Shown in pieces: positions 1 through 5,851 of a stretch of DNA of 6,386 nucleotides. A program made the translations under genes and the position numbers. Location: contig JBFINP010000112.1 in the NCBI GenBank assembly GCA_041611095.1, positions 1 to 6,386 of the forward strand, in the 5' to 3' direction. The notes beneath the pieces are model-generated. The model was not told where the DNA came from, did no database searches, and worked only from the letters and a program-made list of their open reading frames with translations. Origin of the DNA: UBA6912 sp041611095. Lineage in GTDB: Bacteria; Actinomycetota; Acidimicrobiia; Spongiisociales; UBA5794. Position 1 is the stretch's first letter, and every line of letters starts with the position of its first letter.

Positions 1-352
1 CGTGGTGGCGGAGATTCGCCGGACCCGGCGCGGTCCTCGATTCCATCACGGGTGGCGCCCACGGGTGTCGGTTGAGGACCTGCCGCATGGACAGGCATCT
101 CGCCCGGATCGCCGCCTTCCAGTCGAGATCGATGGGTGGCAACTCGATCTCGCCGAACACGACGTCCACCATGCCGTCGATGATCGCCTCCTTCGAAGGG
201 AGGTGGTGGTAAATGGTCATGGGGCCTACGTCGAGGGCTGCGGCGAGCTTGCGGATCGTGAACGCCTCGATGCCGATCTGGTCGGCGAGCTCGATCGCCG
301 CCTCGAGGACCCGCTCTCGAGTGAGCGTCGATCGCTTCGTGGTGCTCGTCAT
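1..352 (-). CDS. TetR/AcrR-family transcriptional repressor (C-terminus beyond window)
   Basis: A DNA-binding repressor whose ligand is unknown. From the ATG at 352-350 the frame stays open to the left edge and gives 117 residues, so the C-terminal part is missing. Residues about 11-60 form the TetR N-terminal domain: a first helix (RERVLEAAIELADQIG), then the helix-turn-helix with FTIRKLAAALDVGPMTIYHH and the usual following LPSKEAIIDGMVD. After residue 73 the segment with LDWKAAIRARC and RHPW resembles the start of the tetracycline-repressor-type C-terminal ligand domain, so it may belong to that subgroup; this is less sure than the TetR assignment. No strong Shine-Dalgarno precedes the ATG. 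A perfect palindrome 15 bases upstream of the start suggests it represses itself. The GNAT gene lies 71 bases upstream in the same direction and could be co-transcribed or a target. Confidence 0.9.
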   Translation of the reverse strand, partial: MTSTTKRSTLTRERVLEAAIELADQIGIEAFTIRKLAAALDVGPMTIYHHLPSKEAIIDGMVDVVFGEIELPPIDLDWKAAIRARCLSMRQVLNRHPWAPPVMESRTAPGPANLRHH

Positions 353-366
353 GGCTGACTTCTAAC

Positions 367-379
367 CGTACTAAGTACG
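367..379. promoter_or_regulatory. Palindromic operator candidate for the TetR repressor
   Basis: The 13 bases CGTACTAAGTACG are a perfect inverted repeat with 6-base arms around one central base. They lie 15 bases upstream of the tetR-like start codon, in the gap between that gene and the GNAT gene. On the minus strand a TANNNT-type hexamer (TACGGT, 370-365) overlaps its edge and is suitably placed for a -10 element giving a very short leader. TetR proteins usually bind such palindromes overlapping their own promoter, so autorepression is a reasonable inference. The promoter element itself is weak evidence. Confidence 0.55.
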
Positions 380-423
380 ACGAGGGCTGGCAAGGCTGAG
401 CGGTCCGCAACGGGCCACCGATG

Positions 424-909
424 TCACTCAACCCTCCGCGGGGGGGCGTCCGGAGGTGTCAGTTCGACCGCGAGCAATGGCAGCATCCGGCCCGCAATAG
501 ACCCCGAGGGCGCTTCCCCGATGCGGACGGCGCCGCGAGCGACGTACCACGGCTCGGCGTGGGGATCCGCCTCGATCGTCATCCGCTGCGCTCCGGCGGC
601 AGCCGCTCTCGAACACGCGGCCCGCCACAGCGCCACCCCGATGCCGCGTCCGATGTGATCGGGCTCGACGAACAGGTCCATCAGCTCGGCGTCGGTGCCC
701 TCGACGGCGATCGACACGAATCCGGCTATCTCCCCGCCGGGACCTCTCGCCACCAGCATCGTCTCGGTCTGCATGCGGTCGGTGGTGACGGTCAACTCGT
801 CCCGACAGGCGTCGAGAAAGTCCTTGTCGTATCCCCAGTGCGCCTTGGACCGCAACGCGAGGTCGGAGAGCCGGTCGCTGTCCTCATGCCGCGTAGGCTC
901 GATGATCAT
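424..909 (-). CDS. GNAT-family N-acetyltransferase
   Basis: A 161-residue single-domain protein predicted to transfer an acetyl group from acetyl-CoA to an amine; the acceptor is unknown. The acetyl-CoA-binding motif A is visible at about residues 75-95: strand ELMDLFVEP followed by the pyrophosphate loop HIGRGIG and helix VALWRAA. Motif B follows at about 110-126 with TIEADPHAEPWYVARGA, then GEAPSGSIAGRMLP, a tail I recall from a broad family of uncharacterised bacterial GNATs. The length is normal for the family and the protein is cytosolic, with no signal peptide or membrane segment. The start is the ATG at 909; the only purine-rich stretch upstream is a poor GGCGG, so the ribosome binding site is weak. 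It is divergent from the alpha/beta hydrolase across a 187-base gap and upstream of the TetR gene in the same direction. A link to drug resistance can be imagined but nothing in the sequence proves it. Confidence 0.9.
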   Translation of the reverse strand: MIIEPTRHEDSDRLSDLALRSKAHWGYDKDFLDACRDELTVTTDRMQTETMLVARGPGGEIAGFVSIAVEGTDAELMDLFVEPDHIGRGIGVALWRAACSRAAAAGAQRMTIEADPHAEPWYVARGAVRIGEAPSGSIAGRMLPLLAVELTPPDAPPRRVE

Positions 910-992
910 GGATGGCCGCCAGGTGCGCGAGCTTGCCGGTCAGCCTACGTGCCCACGTCCAGCCGTAACCCGCTCGAGGCGAGATCTTCGTC

Positions 993-1005
993 GTGGTCGG
1001 ACCAC
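993..1005. promoter_or_regulatory. Palindrome in the divergent GNAT/hydrolase gap
   Basis: GTGGTCGGACCAC is a perfect inverted repeat with 6-base arms and one central base. It lies in the 187-base region between two divergent genes, 91 bases upstream of the hydrolase start and 83 bases upstream of the GNAT start. That is a plausible place for a regulator site controlling either gene. Its sequence is unrelated to the palindrome at 367-379, so the same TetR protein is unlikely to bind both. A GC-rich palindrome of this size can occur by chance. Confidence 0.3.
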
Positions 1006-1084
1006 CATGTCGGCTGCCGAACTCACATGGGGCGAACACCCGATGCGCAGTTCGCTCGATGTGCGGATGATGGCGCCGTAGTCG

Positions 1085-1091
1085 AAAGGAG
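1085..1091 (+). promoter_or_regulatory. Ribosome binding site of the alpha/beta hydrolase
   Basis: AAAGGAG with five bases to the ATG at 1097 is the clearest Shine-Dalgarno in the window. It fixes the hydrolase start against any upstream alternative. Confidence 0.85.
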
Positions 1092-1096
1092 TTGGC

Positions 1097-1906
1097 ATGC
1101 TGAGCACATCCGACACGAGGTCCCGCTTCGAAGTCCGGTCGACCGACGGAACGCAGATAGCGGTGTTCGCACACGGCGACGGTCCACCGATCGTGCTGGT
1201 CCACGGAGCGTTGAGCGACCACACCCGGCTCGACCCGGTGGCCGAGGCGCTGCAACCGGGCAATTCGACCTATCAGGTGGATCGGCGAGGACGTGGCGCC
1301 AGTGGCGACGGCCCGGCGTATGCCATCGAGCGGGAGTTCGAGGACGTGGCGGCGGTGGTCGACGAGGTCGCGGCTCGTCGCGGCCGCCATGTGGCGCTGT
1401 TCGGCCACTCCTATGGGGCCGACTGCGCCATGGGGGCAGCGGCGCTCACCCGGAACGTCGGTCACCTCATCCTCTACGAGCCCGGCTTGGCGTTTCGCTT
1501 CCGGCCCGGCTCGATCGAGGCGGTAGAGCTGGCGGTCGCCGCAGGCGACCGTGAGGCAGCGATGCTGGCGATGCTGGTCGGGGTCGTCGAGGCGACGGAC
1601 GAAGAGATCTCCGCAATGCGTGCCAGCCCGATCTGGCAACGCCGGCTGGAGTTCGTCGGCACCGTCCCGCGGGAGCTCTACGCAACCCGCGACTGGGAGT
1701 ACGTCCCGGGCAGCTTGGACGGTGTCACGGCACCGACCCTGATACTGGCCGGGTCGGAGAGCCCCTCTCCACAGGACGAAGCAACGCATCGAGCCGCGCG
1801 GGCGATTCGCCACGCCCGGATCGAGACGCTCGACGGGCACGGACACTTTGCGATCCAGACGGACCCGGCGCTGGTGGCGAGGGTCATACGGTCCTTCATC
1901 GCCTGA
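1097..1906 (+). CDS. Alpha/beta hydrolase (serine-nucleophile type)
   Basis: A 269-residue cytosolic alpha/beta-hydrolase-fold protein; substrate unknown. The fold signatures appear in order: strand PIVLVHG with the oxyanion-hole region HGALSDH (residues 36-42), YQVDRRGRGAS (59-69), the nucleophile elbow GHSYGAD with Ser105 (103-109), and the late histidine motif DGHGHFA with His250. The usual acid after strand 7 sits three residues after the glycine of LILAGSESP. Here that place is Ser222 with Glu221 beside it. Glu128 in LILYEPG, after strand 6, is another candidate acid, as in some haloalkane dehalogenases. The GSESP form is, as I recall, common in one actinobacterial subgroup. Length and complete motifs suggest an intact enzyme: an esterase, lactonase or similar. 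The start is supported by AAAGGAG five bases upstream. It is convergent with the GH65 gene, with 21 bases between their stop codons. Confidence 0.93.
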   Translation: MLSTSDTRSRFEVRSTDGTQIAVFAHGDGPPIVLVHGALSDHTRLDPVAEALQPGNSTYQVDRRGRGASGDGPAYAIEREFEDVAAVVDEVAARRGRHVALFGHSYGADCAMGAAALTRNVGHLILYEPGLAFRFRPGSIEAVELAVAAGDREAAMLAMLVGVVEATDEEISAMRASPIWQRRLEFVGTVPRELYATRDWEYVPGSLDGVTAPTLILAGSESPSPQDEATHRAARAIRHARIETLDGHGHFAIQTDPALVARVIRSFIA

Positions 1907-1927
1907 CGTCGGCTCTCGATGCCGGTG

Positions 1928-4900
1928 TCACCACTCGTGGTCGACGAGTTCCCCGAGGTCGGCGAGCACGAAATCGGCTCCGGCATCGTGGAGCGCCGTC
2001 GGATCGCCGGTGCGGTCGACGCCGATGACGAGTCCGAAACCGCCGGCCCGACCGGCCTCGACCCCGGACACGGCGTCCTCGACCACGACGGCGCGCTTGG
2101 GATCTACGCCCAGTTGCTGCGCCGCTTCGAGGAACGTGTCCGGAGCCGGCTTGCCGCGAAGCTCCAGCTCGCCGGCGACCACGCCGTCGACGCGGGTGTC
2201 GAAGAGGCCCGCGATGCCGGCCGCCTCGAGCACGCGAGCGCAGTTCTTGCTCGCAGAGACCACGGCGGTCCGCAGGCCGAGGCGGCGCAGCCGCCGGACC
2301 CACGCCACCGACCCGTCGAAGACGTCCACCCCCTCGGTCGCCAGCAGCTCCGCCACCAACTCGTTCTTCCGATTGCCGAGGCCGCACACGGTCTCGCGGA
2401 TCGGCGGATCGCTTGCGTCGCCCCAGGGGACCTGGATGCCCCGCGAGAGGAGAAACGCCTGCACCCCGTCGTACCGGAGCTTGCCATCGACGTGACGCTT
2501 GTAGTCGGTGGCGATCTCGAACTCACGGAACGGCTCACCGGTGGCGGCGGATCGTTGCAGCAGGTACTCGTCGAACGTTCGCTTCCAGCACGTGGCGTGG
2601 AGGCGGGCCGTGGCGGTCAGCACGCCGTCGAGGTCGAAGAGGACGGCGTCGAAGTGCTCCGGCGTGACCGCCGACCGGGCTGCCGTCCGCTGCGGACGCA
2701 GGACGAGCGGCCGGCCCGGCTCCAGCCGGTGGGGCTCTCCACGGATCTCGACGTCGAGCGCTTCGCCCGTCTCCACCAGGTACCGCTCCTCGAACGGCGT
2801 TAGCGTGATCCGGAGCTGGCGGTCCTGGAAACGAAGCGGGAATGCCAGGCGCTCCCACGAGGCCGGCAGGTGAGGCTCGAAGCAGAGACACCCGTCGAAG
2901 TCGCGCACCCCTCCGAAGCCGAGCACCAGCGCCATCCACACGCCACCGGCCGCGGCGATGTGCACCCCATCCGACACGTTCCCGGCTATGTCGCCGAGGT
3001 CCATCATCAGCGAGTAGTCGAAGTACTCCAGGGCCTTGGCGGAGTTGCCGATCTCGGCGGCGACGATGCTCTGCACGCTGGCCGCCAGCGAAGAGTCGCC
3101 GGTGGTGAGCGGGTCGTAGTAGTCGAAGTTTCGCCGCTTCTGCTCGATCGAGAACTCGTTGCCGACGAGGAACATGGCGAGCACGACGTCCGATTGCTTG
3201 ATCACCTGGAACCGGTAGATGACGAGTGGGTGGTAGTGGAGCAGCAGCGGGAACTTGTCCTTGGGAGTGCCGCCGAGATCCCAGATCTCACGATCGAGGA
3301 AGCTCTCGTCCTGCGGGTTGATGCTGCGCTCCTCGTCGTAGGGGATGTACATCGCGGCGGCGGCGCGCTCCCAACCGTCGATCTCATCGGGGGCGAGCCG
3401 GGTGTCGGCAGCCACCGCTCGGTAGCCCTCGGGCCGTTCCTGCTCGATGCGCCGCAACGCGGCGGCAGCGAAGTTGAGGTTCAGCCGTGCCATGAGGTTG
3501 GTGTACGTGTTGTCGTTCACGACCGTCGTGTACTCGTCGGGCCCGGTGACGCCGTGGATGTGGAACCGACCGTCGTCGCCGTAGAAGCCGAGGTCCTCCC
3601 AGAGCCGGGCCGTCTCGATGAGGATCTCGGCGCCGACCTCGACCAGGAAGTCGACGTCACCCCGGATGTCGACGTATTTGCGTATCGCGTAGGCGATGTC
3701 CGCGTTGATGTGATACTGCGCCGTGCCCGCCTGGTAGTAGGCGGACGCCTCCTCGCCGTTGATGGTCCGCCACGGGAAGAGCGCACCTCGCTGGCTCAAG
3801 GTCGCGGCGATCTCCCGGGCCTTTCCGAGCATCGAGTGACGGAAACGCAAGAGGTTGCGGGCGATCCGGGGCTGCGTGTAGGCGAGGAACGGCAGGACGT
3901 AGACCTCGGTATCCCAGAAGTAGTGGCCTTCGTACGCCCGCCCGGTCAGGCCCTTGGCCGGGATGCCTGCCCCCTCGGCCCGCCATGACGCCTGCGCCAG
4001 TTGGAAGATGTTCCACCGAATCGCCTGCTGCACGCGGGTGGTGCCGGAACCGTTGTCGACCTGCACGTCGGCCCGATCCCAGAACCGGTCGAGGTGCTCC
4101 CGCTGGATCGTCGCCAGGCCGTCGAGACCGATGTGTACGGCACGATCGAGGGTCCGCTCGCATCGGTCGACGAGCTCCGACGGTGGCACCGCGCGCGAGG
4201 TGTGATAAGCGACGTACTTCGTGATCCGGATGGGGATGTTGGGCGTGGCCTCGAGCGTCACGACCACTTTGGCGAGGTCGCCGTCGATCGTCGACGTCAC
4301 ACGGAACGGGCCTTCCGACTCGATGACGTGGGCGACGCCGACGCCCAGGGTCATGCCGCTGTTCGTGGTCCGGTAGCCGAGGAGGAGCTTGCCCTCAGGC
4401 GATTCGCGGACGGCGGCGTCGAGCACGCGGTGCGGGAAGGGTCGGGCGAGGCGGGGATCGGGCGCACGTCCCGGAAGGGAATCCTCGCCGAGCTGCTCGT
4501 CCTCGTGGTTTCGCAGCTCGGACGAGATCGTCAGCGCAGCGCCGTGGTCGATCATGGTCACCTCGTAGGACATGGCGGCGAGGTGGCGATGTTCGAACGA
4601 CACGAGACGCCGAGAGCGGATCCGGACGTGCTTGCCGGCCGGCGTCGACCACAGCAGATCGCGGCTCACCGTCCCGGCCTGCATGTCCAGCTCCCGTCGA
4701 TAGGTCTGGAGCCGCGCCGTCGGGAGGAACAAAGGCTCGTCGTCTACGTCGAGCTTGAGCAGGGTGGCGTCCGGTGCGTTGACGATGGTCTGACCGGTGC
4801 GTGCCAGGCCGAAGGCCTCCTCGGGGTGGACGATCGGCCACGTCTCGTGGAAGCCGTTGACGAAGGTGCCTGGGGAGAACGCCGGCCTCCCCTCCTCGAA

Positions 4901-5086
4901 CGTTCCCCTGATGCCCAGGTAGCCGTTGCTCAGGGCGAAGACGGTCTCGGCACGGGCGGCGTGCCGCGCCGGGAAGCGCGTCTCCACGAGCTTCCACTCG
5001 TCGGCCGGGTACACGTGCTCGGGTAGCGAGGCGATGTCCCGCGGGAGCATGGGGACACCGTATTCCTCGGCCTCCGGGCCTCGCAT
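1928..5086 (-). CDS. GH65 disaccharide phosphorylase fused to beta-phosphoglucomutase
   Basis: A 1052-residue cytosolic bifunctional enzyme. Residues about 25-295 are the GH65 N-terminal beta-sandwich (ALSNGYLGIRGTFEEGRP; NGFHETWPI). Residues about 350-735 are the (alpha/alpha)6 catalytic barrel with YFWDTE (W391, D392), the general acid in GPDEY (E518, matching Glu487 of Lactobacillus brevis maltose phosphorylase), K630-Q631, and the phosphate-site segments GDSSL (663-667) and DGVH (H709). A small C-terminal beta domain ends near 797. A short linker precedes a complete beta-phosphoglucomutase (813-1052): DLDGV with D818 and D820, H830, W834-K835, SASKN (944-948), GKPAPD with K979, and VVED with E1003-D1004. 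The family chemistry predicts phosphorolysis of an alpha-glucoside (trehalose, maltose, kojibiose or similar) to beta-glucose 1-phosphate, then conversion to glucose 6-phosphate. The exact substrate cannot be read from the sequence. I chose ATG 5086, which has GGGGA ten bases upstream; GTG 5095 (three residues more) and ATG 5050 are alternatives. Confidence 0.93.
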   Translation of the reverse strand: MRGPEAEEYGVPMLPRDIASLPEHVYPADEWKLVETRFPARHAARAETVFALSNGYLGIRGTFEEGRPAFSPGTFVNGFHETWPIVHPEEAFGLARTGQTIVNAPDATLLKLDVDDEPLFLPTARLQTYRRELDMQAGTVSRDLLWSTPAGKHVRIRSRRLVSFEHRHLAAMSYEVTMIDHGAALTISSELRNHEDEQLGEDSLPGRAPDPRLARPFPHRVLDAAVRESPEGKLLLGYRTTNSGMTLGVGVAHVIESEGPFRVTSTIDGDLAKVVVTLEATPNIPIRITKYVAYHTSRAVPPSELVDRCERTLDRAVHIGLDGLATIQREHLDRFWDRADVQVDNGSGTTRVQQAIRWNIFQLAQASWRAEGAGIPAKGLTGRAYEGHYFWDTEVYVLPFLAYTQPRIARNLLRFRHSMLGKAREIAATLSQRGALFPWRTINGEEASAYYQAGTAQYHINADIAYAIRKYVDIRGDVDFLVEVGAEILIETARLWEDLGFYGDDGRFHIHGVTGPDEYTTVVNDNTYTNLMARLNLNFAAAALRRIEQERPEGYRAVAADTRLAPDEIDGWERAAAAMYIPYDEERSINPQDESFLDREIWDLGGTPKDKFPLLLHYHPLVIYRFQVIKQSDVVLAMFLVGNEFSIEQKRRNFDYYDPLTTGDSSLAASVQSIVAAEIGNSAKALEYFDYSLMMDLGDIAGNVSDGVHIAAAGGVWMALVLGFGGVRDFDGCLCFEPHLPASWERLAFPLRFQDRQLRITLTPFEERYLVETGEALDVEIRGEPHRLEPGRPLVLRPQRTAARSAVTPEHFDAVLFDLDGVLTATARLHATCWKRTFDEYLLQRSAATGEPFREFEIATDYKRHVDGKLRYDGVQAFLLSRGIQVPWGDASDPPIRETVCGLGNRKNELVAELLATEGVDVFDGSVAWVRRLRRLGLRTAVVSASKNCARVLEAAGIAGLFDTRVDGVVAGELELRGKPAPDTFLEAAQQLGVDPKRAVVVEDAVSGVEAGRAGGFGLVIGVDRTGDPTALHDAGADFVLADLGELVDHEW

Positions 5087-5097
5087 TGGCCGCACGT

Positions 5098-5111
5098 CCC
5101 CGATGGCGGGG
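5098..5111 (-). promoter_or_regulatory. Small hairpin covering the GH65 ribosome binding region
   Basis: On the minus strand the GH65 leader reads CCCCG, a four-base loop CCAT, then CGGGG, which pairs perfectly as a 5-bp GC stem. The second arm contains the GGGG of GGGGAC, the only purine-rich Shine-Dalgarno-like stretch before the start codons at 5095 and 5086. The stem could hide it and damp translation. The stem is short and could be chance in GC-rich DNA. Confidence 0.25.
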
Positions 5112-5181
5112 CGATCTGGCCCTTTGCGCCGGCGGCCGCTACGCTCCGCTCGCCTCGCCGGTGGGGCGATTGGAGCCAGGA

Positions 5182-5823
5182 GTGGTGGAGACCGGAACGT
5201 TCTCGATCCCGAAGTTGCGCACGATGGCGCGTCACGCGCTGCCCCACGTCGTCGAGGGCACGCTGCTGCCCATCGGGATCTTCTACGCCGCGATGTGGCT
5301 CAGCGGGTTCTGGGGGGCGGTGGCGGCGAGCCTGGCATTCTCCTGGGGCGCCGTTGCGTTCCGGGTCGCCACCCGCAGGTCGGTTCCGGGGCTCCTCCTC
5401 GTGGGAGCCCTCGGTCTCACCGTGCGGGCGATCGTGGCCGTCCTCAACGACAGTCCCTTCGTGTATTTCCTGCAGCCGACCCTCGGCACGTTTGCGCTCG
5501 CCGCCGCGTTCCTCCTCTCCGTGCCCGCAGGCAAGCCGCTGGCGGCACGTCTCGCCGCCGACTTCCTCCCGATGCCCGACTGGTTCGTCGCCCATCCGGC
5601 GATCCGACGATTCTTCGTGCGGATCACGGTGCTGTGGGCAGGCGTCCAGCTCGGCAATGCCGCAGTGGCGTTGTGGCTGCTCATGAACGAGTCGATCACC
5701 GTGTTCCTCGCCCTCAAGACCGGCGTCACGGCGCTCACGATGGCCGCAGCGATCGCATGGTCGACGCTCTGGTTTCGTCGGGTCCTTCGCACCAACGGCC
5801 TGTCCGCCGCGGTAGCGGGCTAG
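5182..5823 (+). CDS. Six-helix membrane protein, possibly VC0807-like
   Basis: An integral inner-membrane protein of 213 residues of unknown function. From the GTG at 5182, hydrophobic segments fall at about residues 22-41, 42-60, 68-88, 93-113, 146-168 and 171-196, which fits six membrane helices. Between helices 4 and 5 lies an amphipathic stretch beginning PAGKPLAARLAADFLP. The overall pattern, including LLLVGALGLTVRAI and the GKPL loop, recalls the VC0807 / septation-protein-A-like membrane families, but I hold this loosely. The start is uncertain: GGAG at 5172-5175 lies six bases before GTG 5182; ATG 5224 has no visible ribosome binding site. The frame is open back to ATG 5086, but that would overlap the GH65 start and add a low-complexity Arg/Ala-rich stretch. 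It is divergent from the GH65 gene and 28 bases upstream of the second hydrolase, so the last two could share a transcript. Confidence 0.8.
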   Translation: MVETGTFSIPKLRTMARHALPHVVEGTLLPIGIFYAAMWLSGFWGAVAASLAFSWGAVAFRVATRRSVPGLLLVGALGLTVRAIVAVLNDSPFVYFLQPTLGTFALAAAFLLSVPAGKPLAARLAADFLPMPDWFVAHPAIRRFFVRITVLWAGVQLGNAAVALWLLMNESITVFLALKTGVTALTMAAAIAWSTLWFRRVLRTNGLSAAVAG

Positions 5824-5837
5824 GCGCCCGGCCCAGG

Positions 5838-5843
5838 TACGCT
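5838..5843 (+). promoter_or_regulatory. Possible -10 element for a leaderless hydrolase transcript
   Basis: TACGCT fits the actinobacterial TANNNT -10 pattern and ends eight bases before the ATG at 5852, so transcription could begin at or next to the start codon. There is no Shine-Dalgarno in the 28-base gap, which agrees with leaderless translation. No convincing -35 box is visible. Confidence 0.35.
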
Positions 5844-5851
5844 GCGCGCGG

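Noticed and set aside
421..1554. A 377-codon plus-strand open frame across the GNAT gene, the gap and half of the hydrolase
   Set aside because: It crosses two well-supported genes in other frames, its product is Arg/Gly-rich without recognisable domains, and no ribosome binding site precedes it.
884..1846. A 320-codon minus-strand open frame opposite the first hydrolase
   Set aside because: It is a shadow of a gene with intact catalytic motifs and a strong ribosome binding site; the translation has no family features.
1904..1930. A terminator between the convergent hydrolase and GH65 genes
   Set aside because: The 21-base gap holds only a 6-base palindrome GACGTC at the stop codon and no stem followed by T residues, so no intrinsic terminator can be claimed.
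1919..5026. Three long plus-strand open frames (1919-2803, 2870-3988, 4001-5026) opposite the GH65 gene
   Set aside because: All three lie in the frame whose codons are the exact complements of the GH65 codons. Stops there need TTA, CTA or TCA codons in the GH65 gene, which are rare in GC-rich DNA, so long open frames arise automatically. Their translations show no family motifs and are rich in charged, low-complexity sequence.
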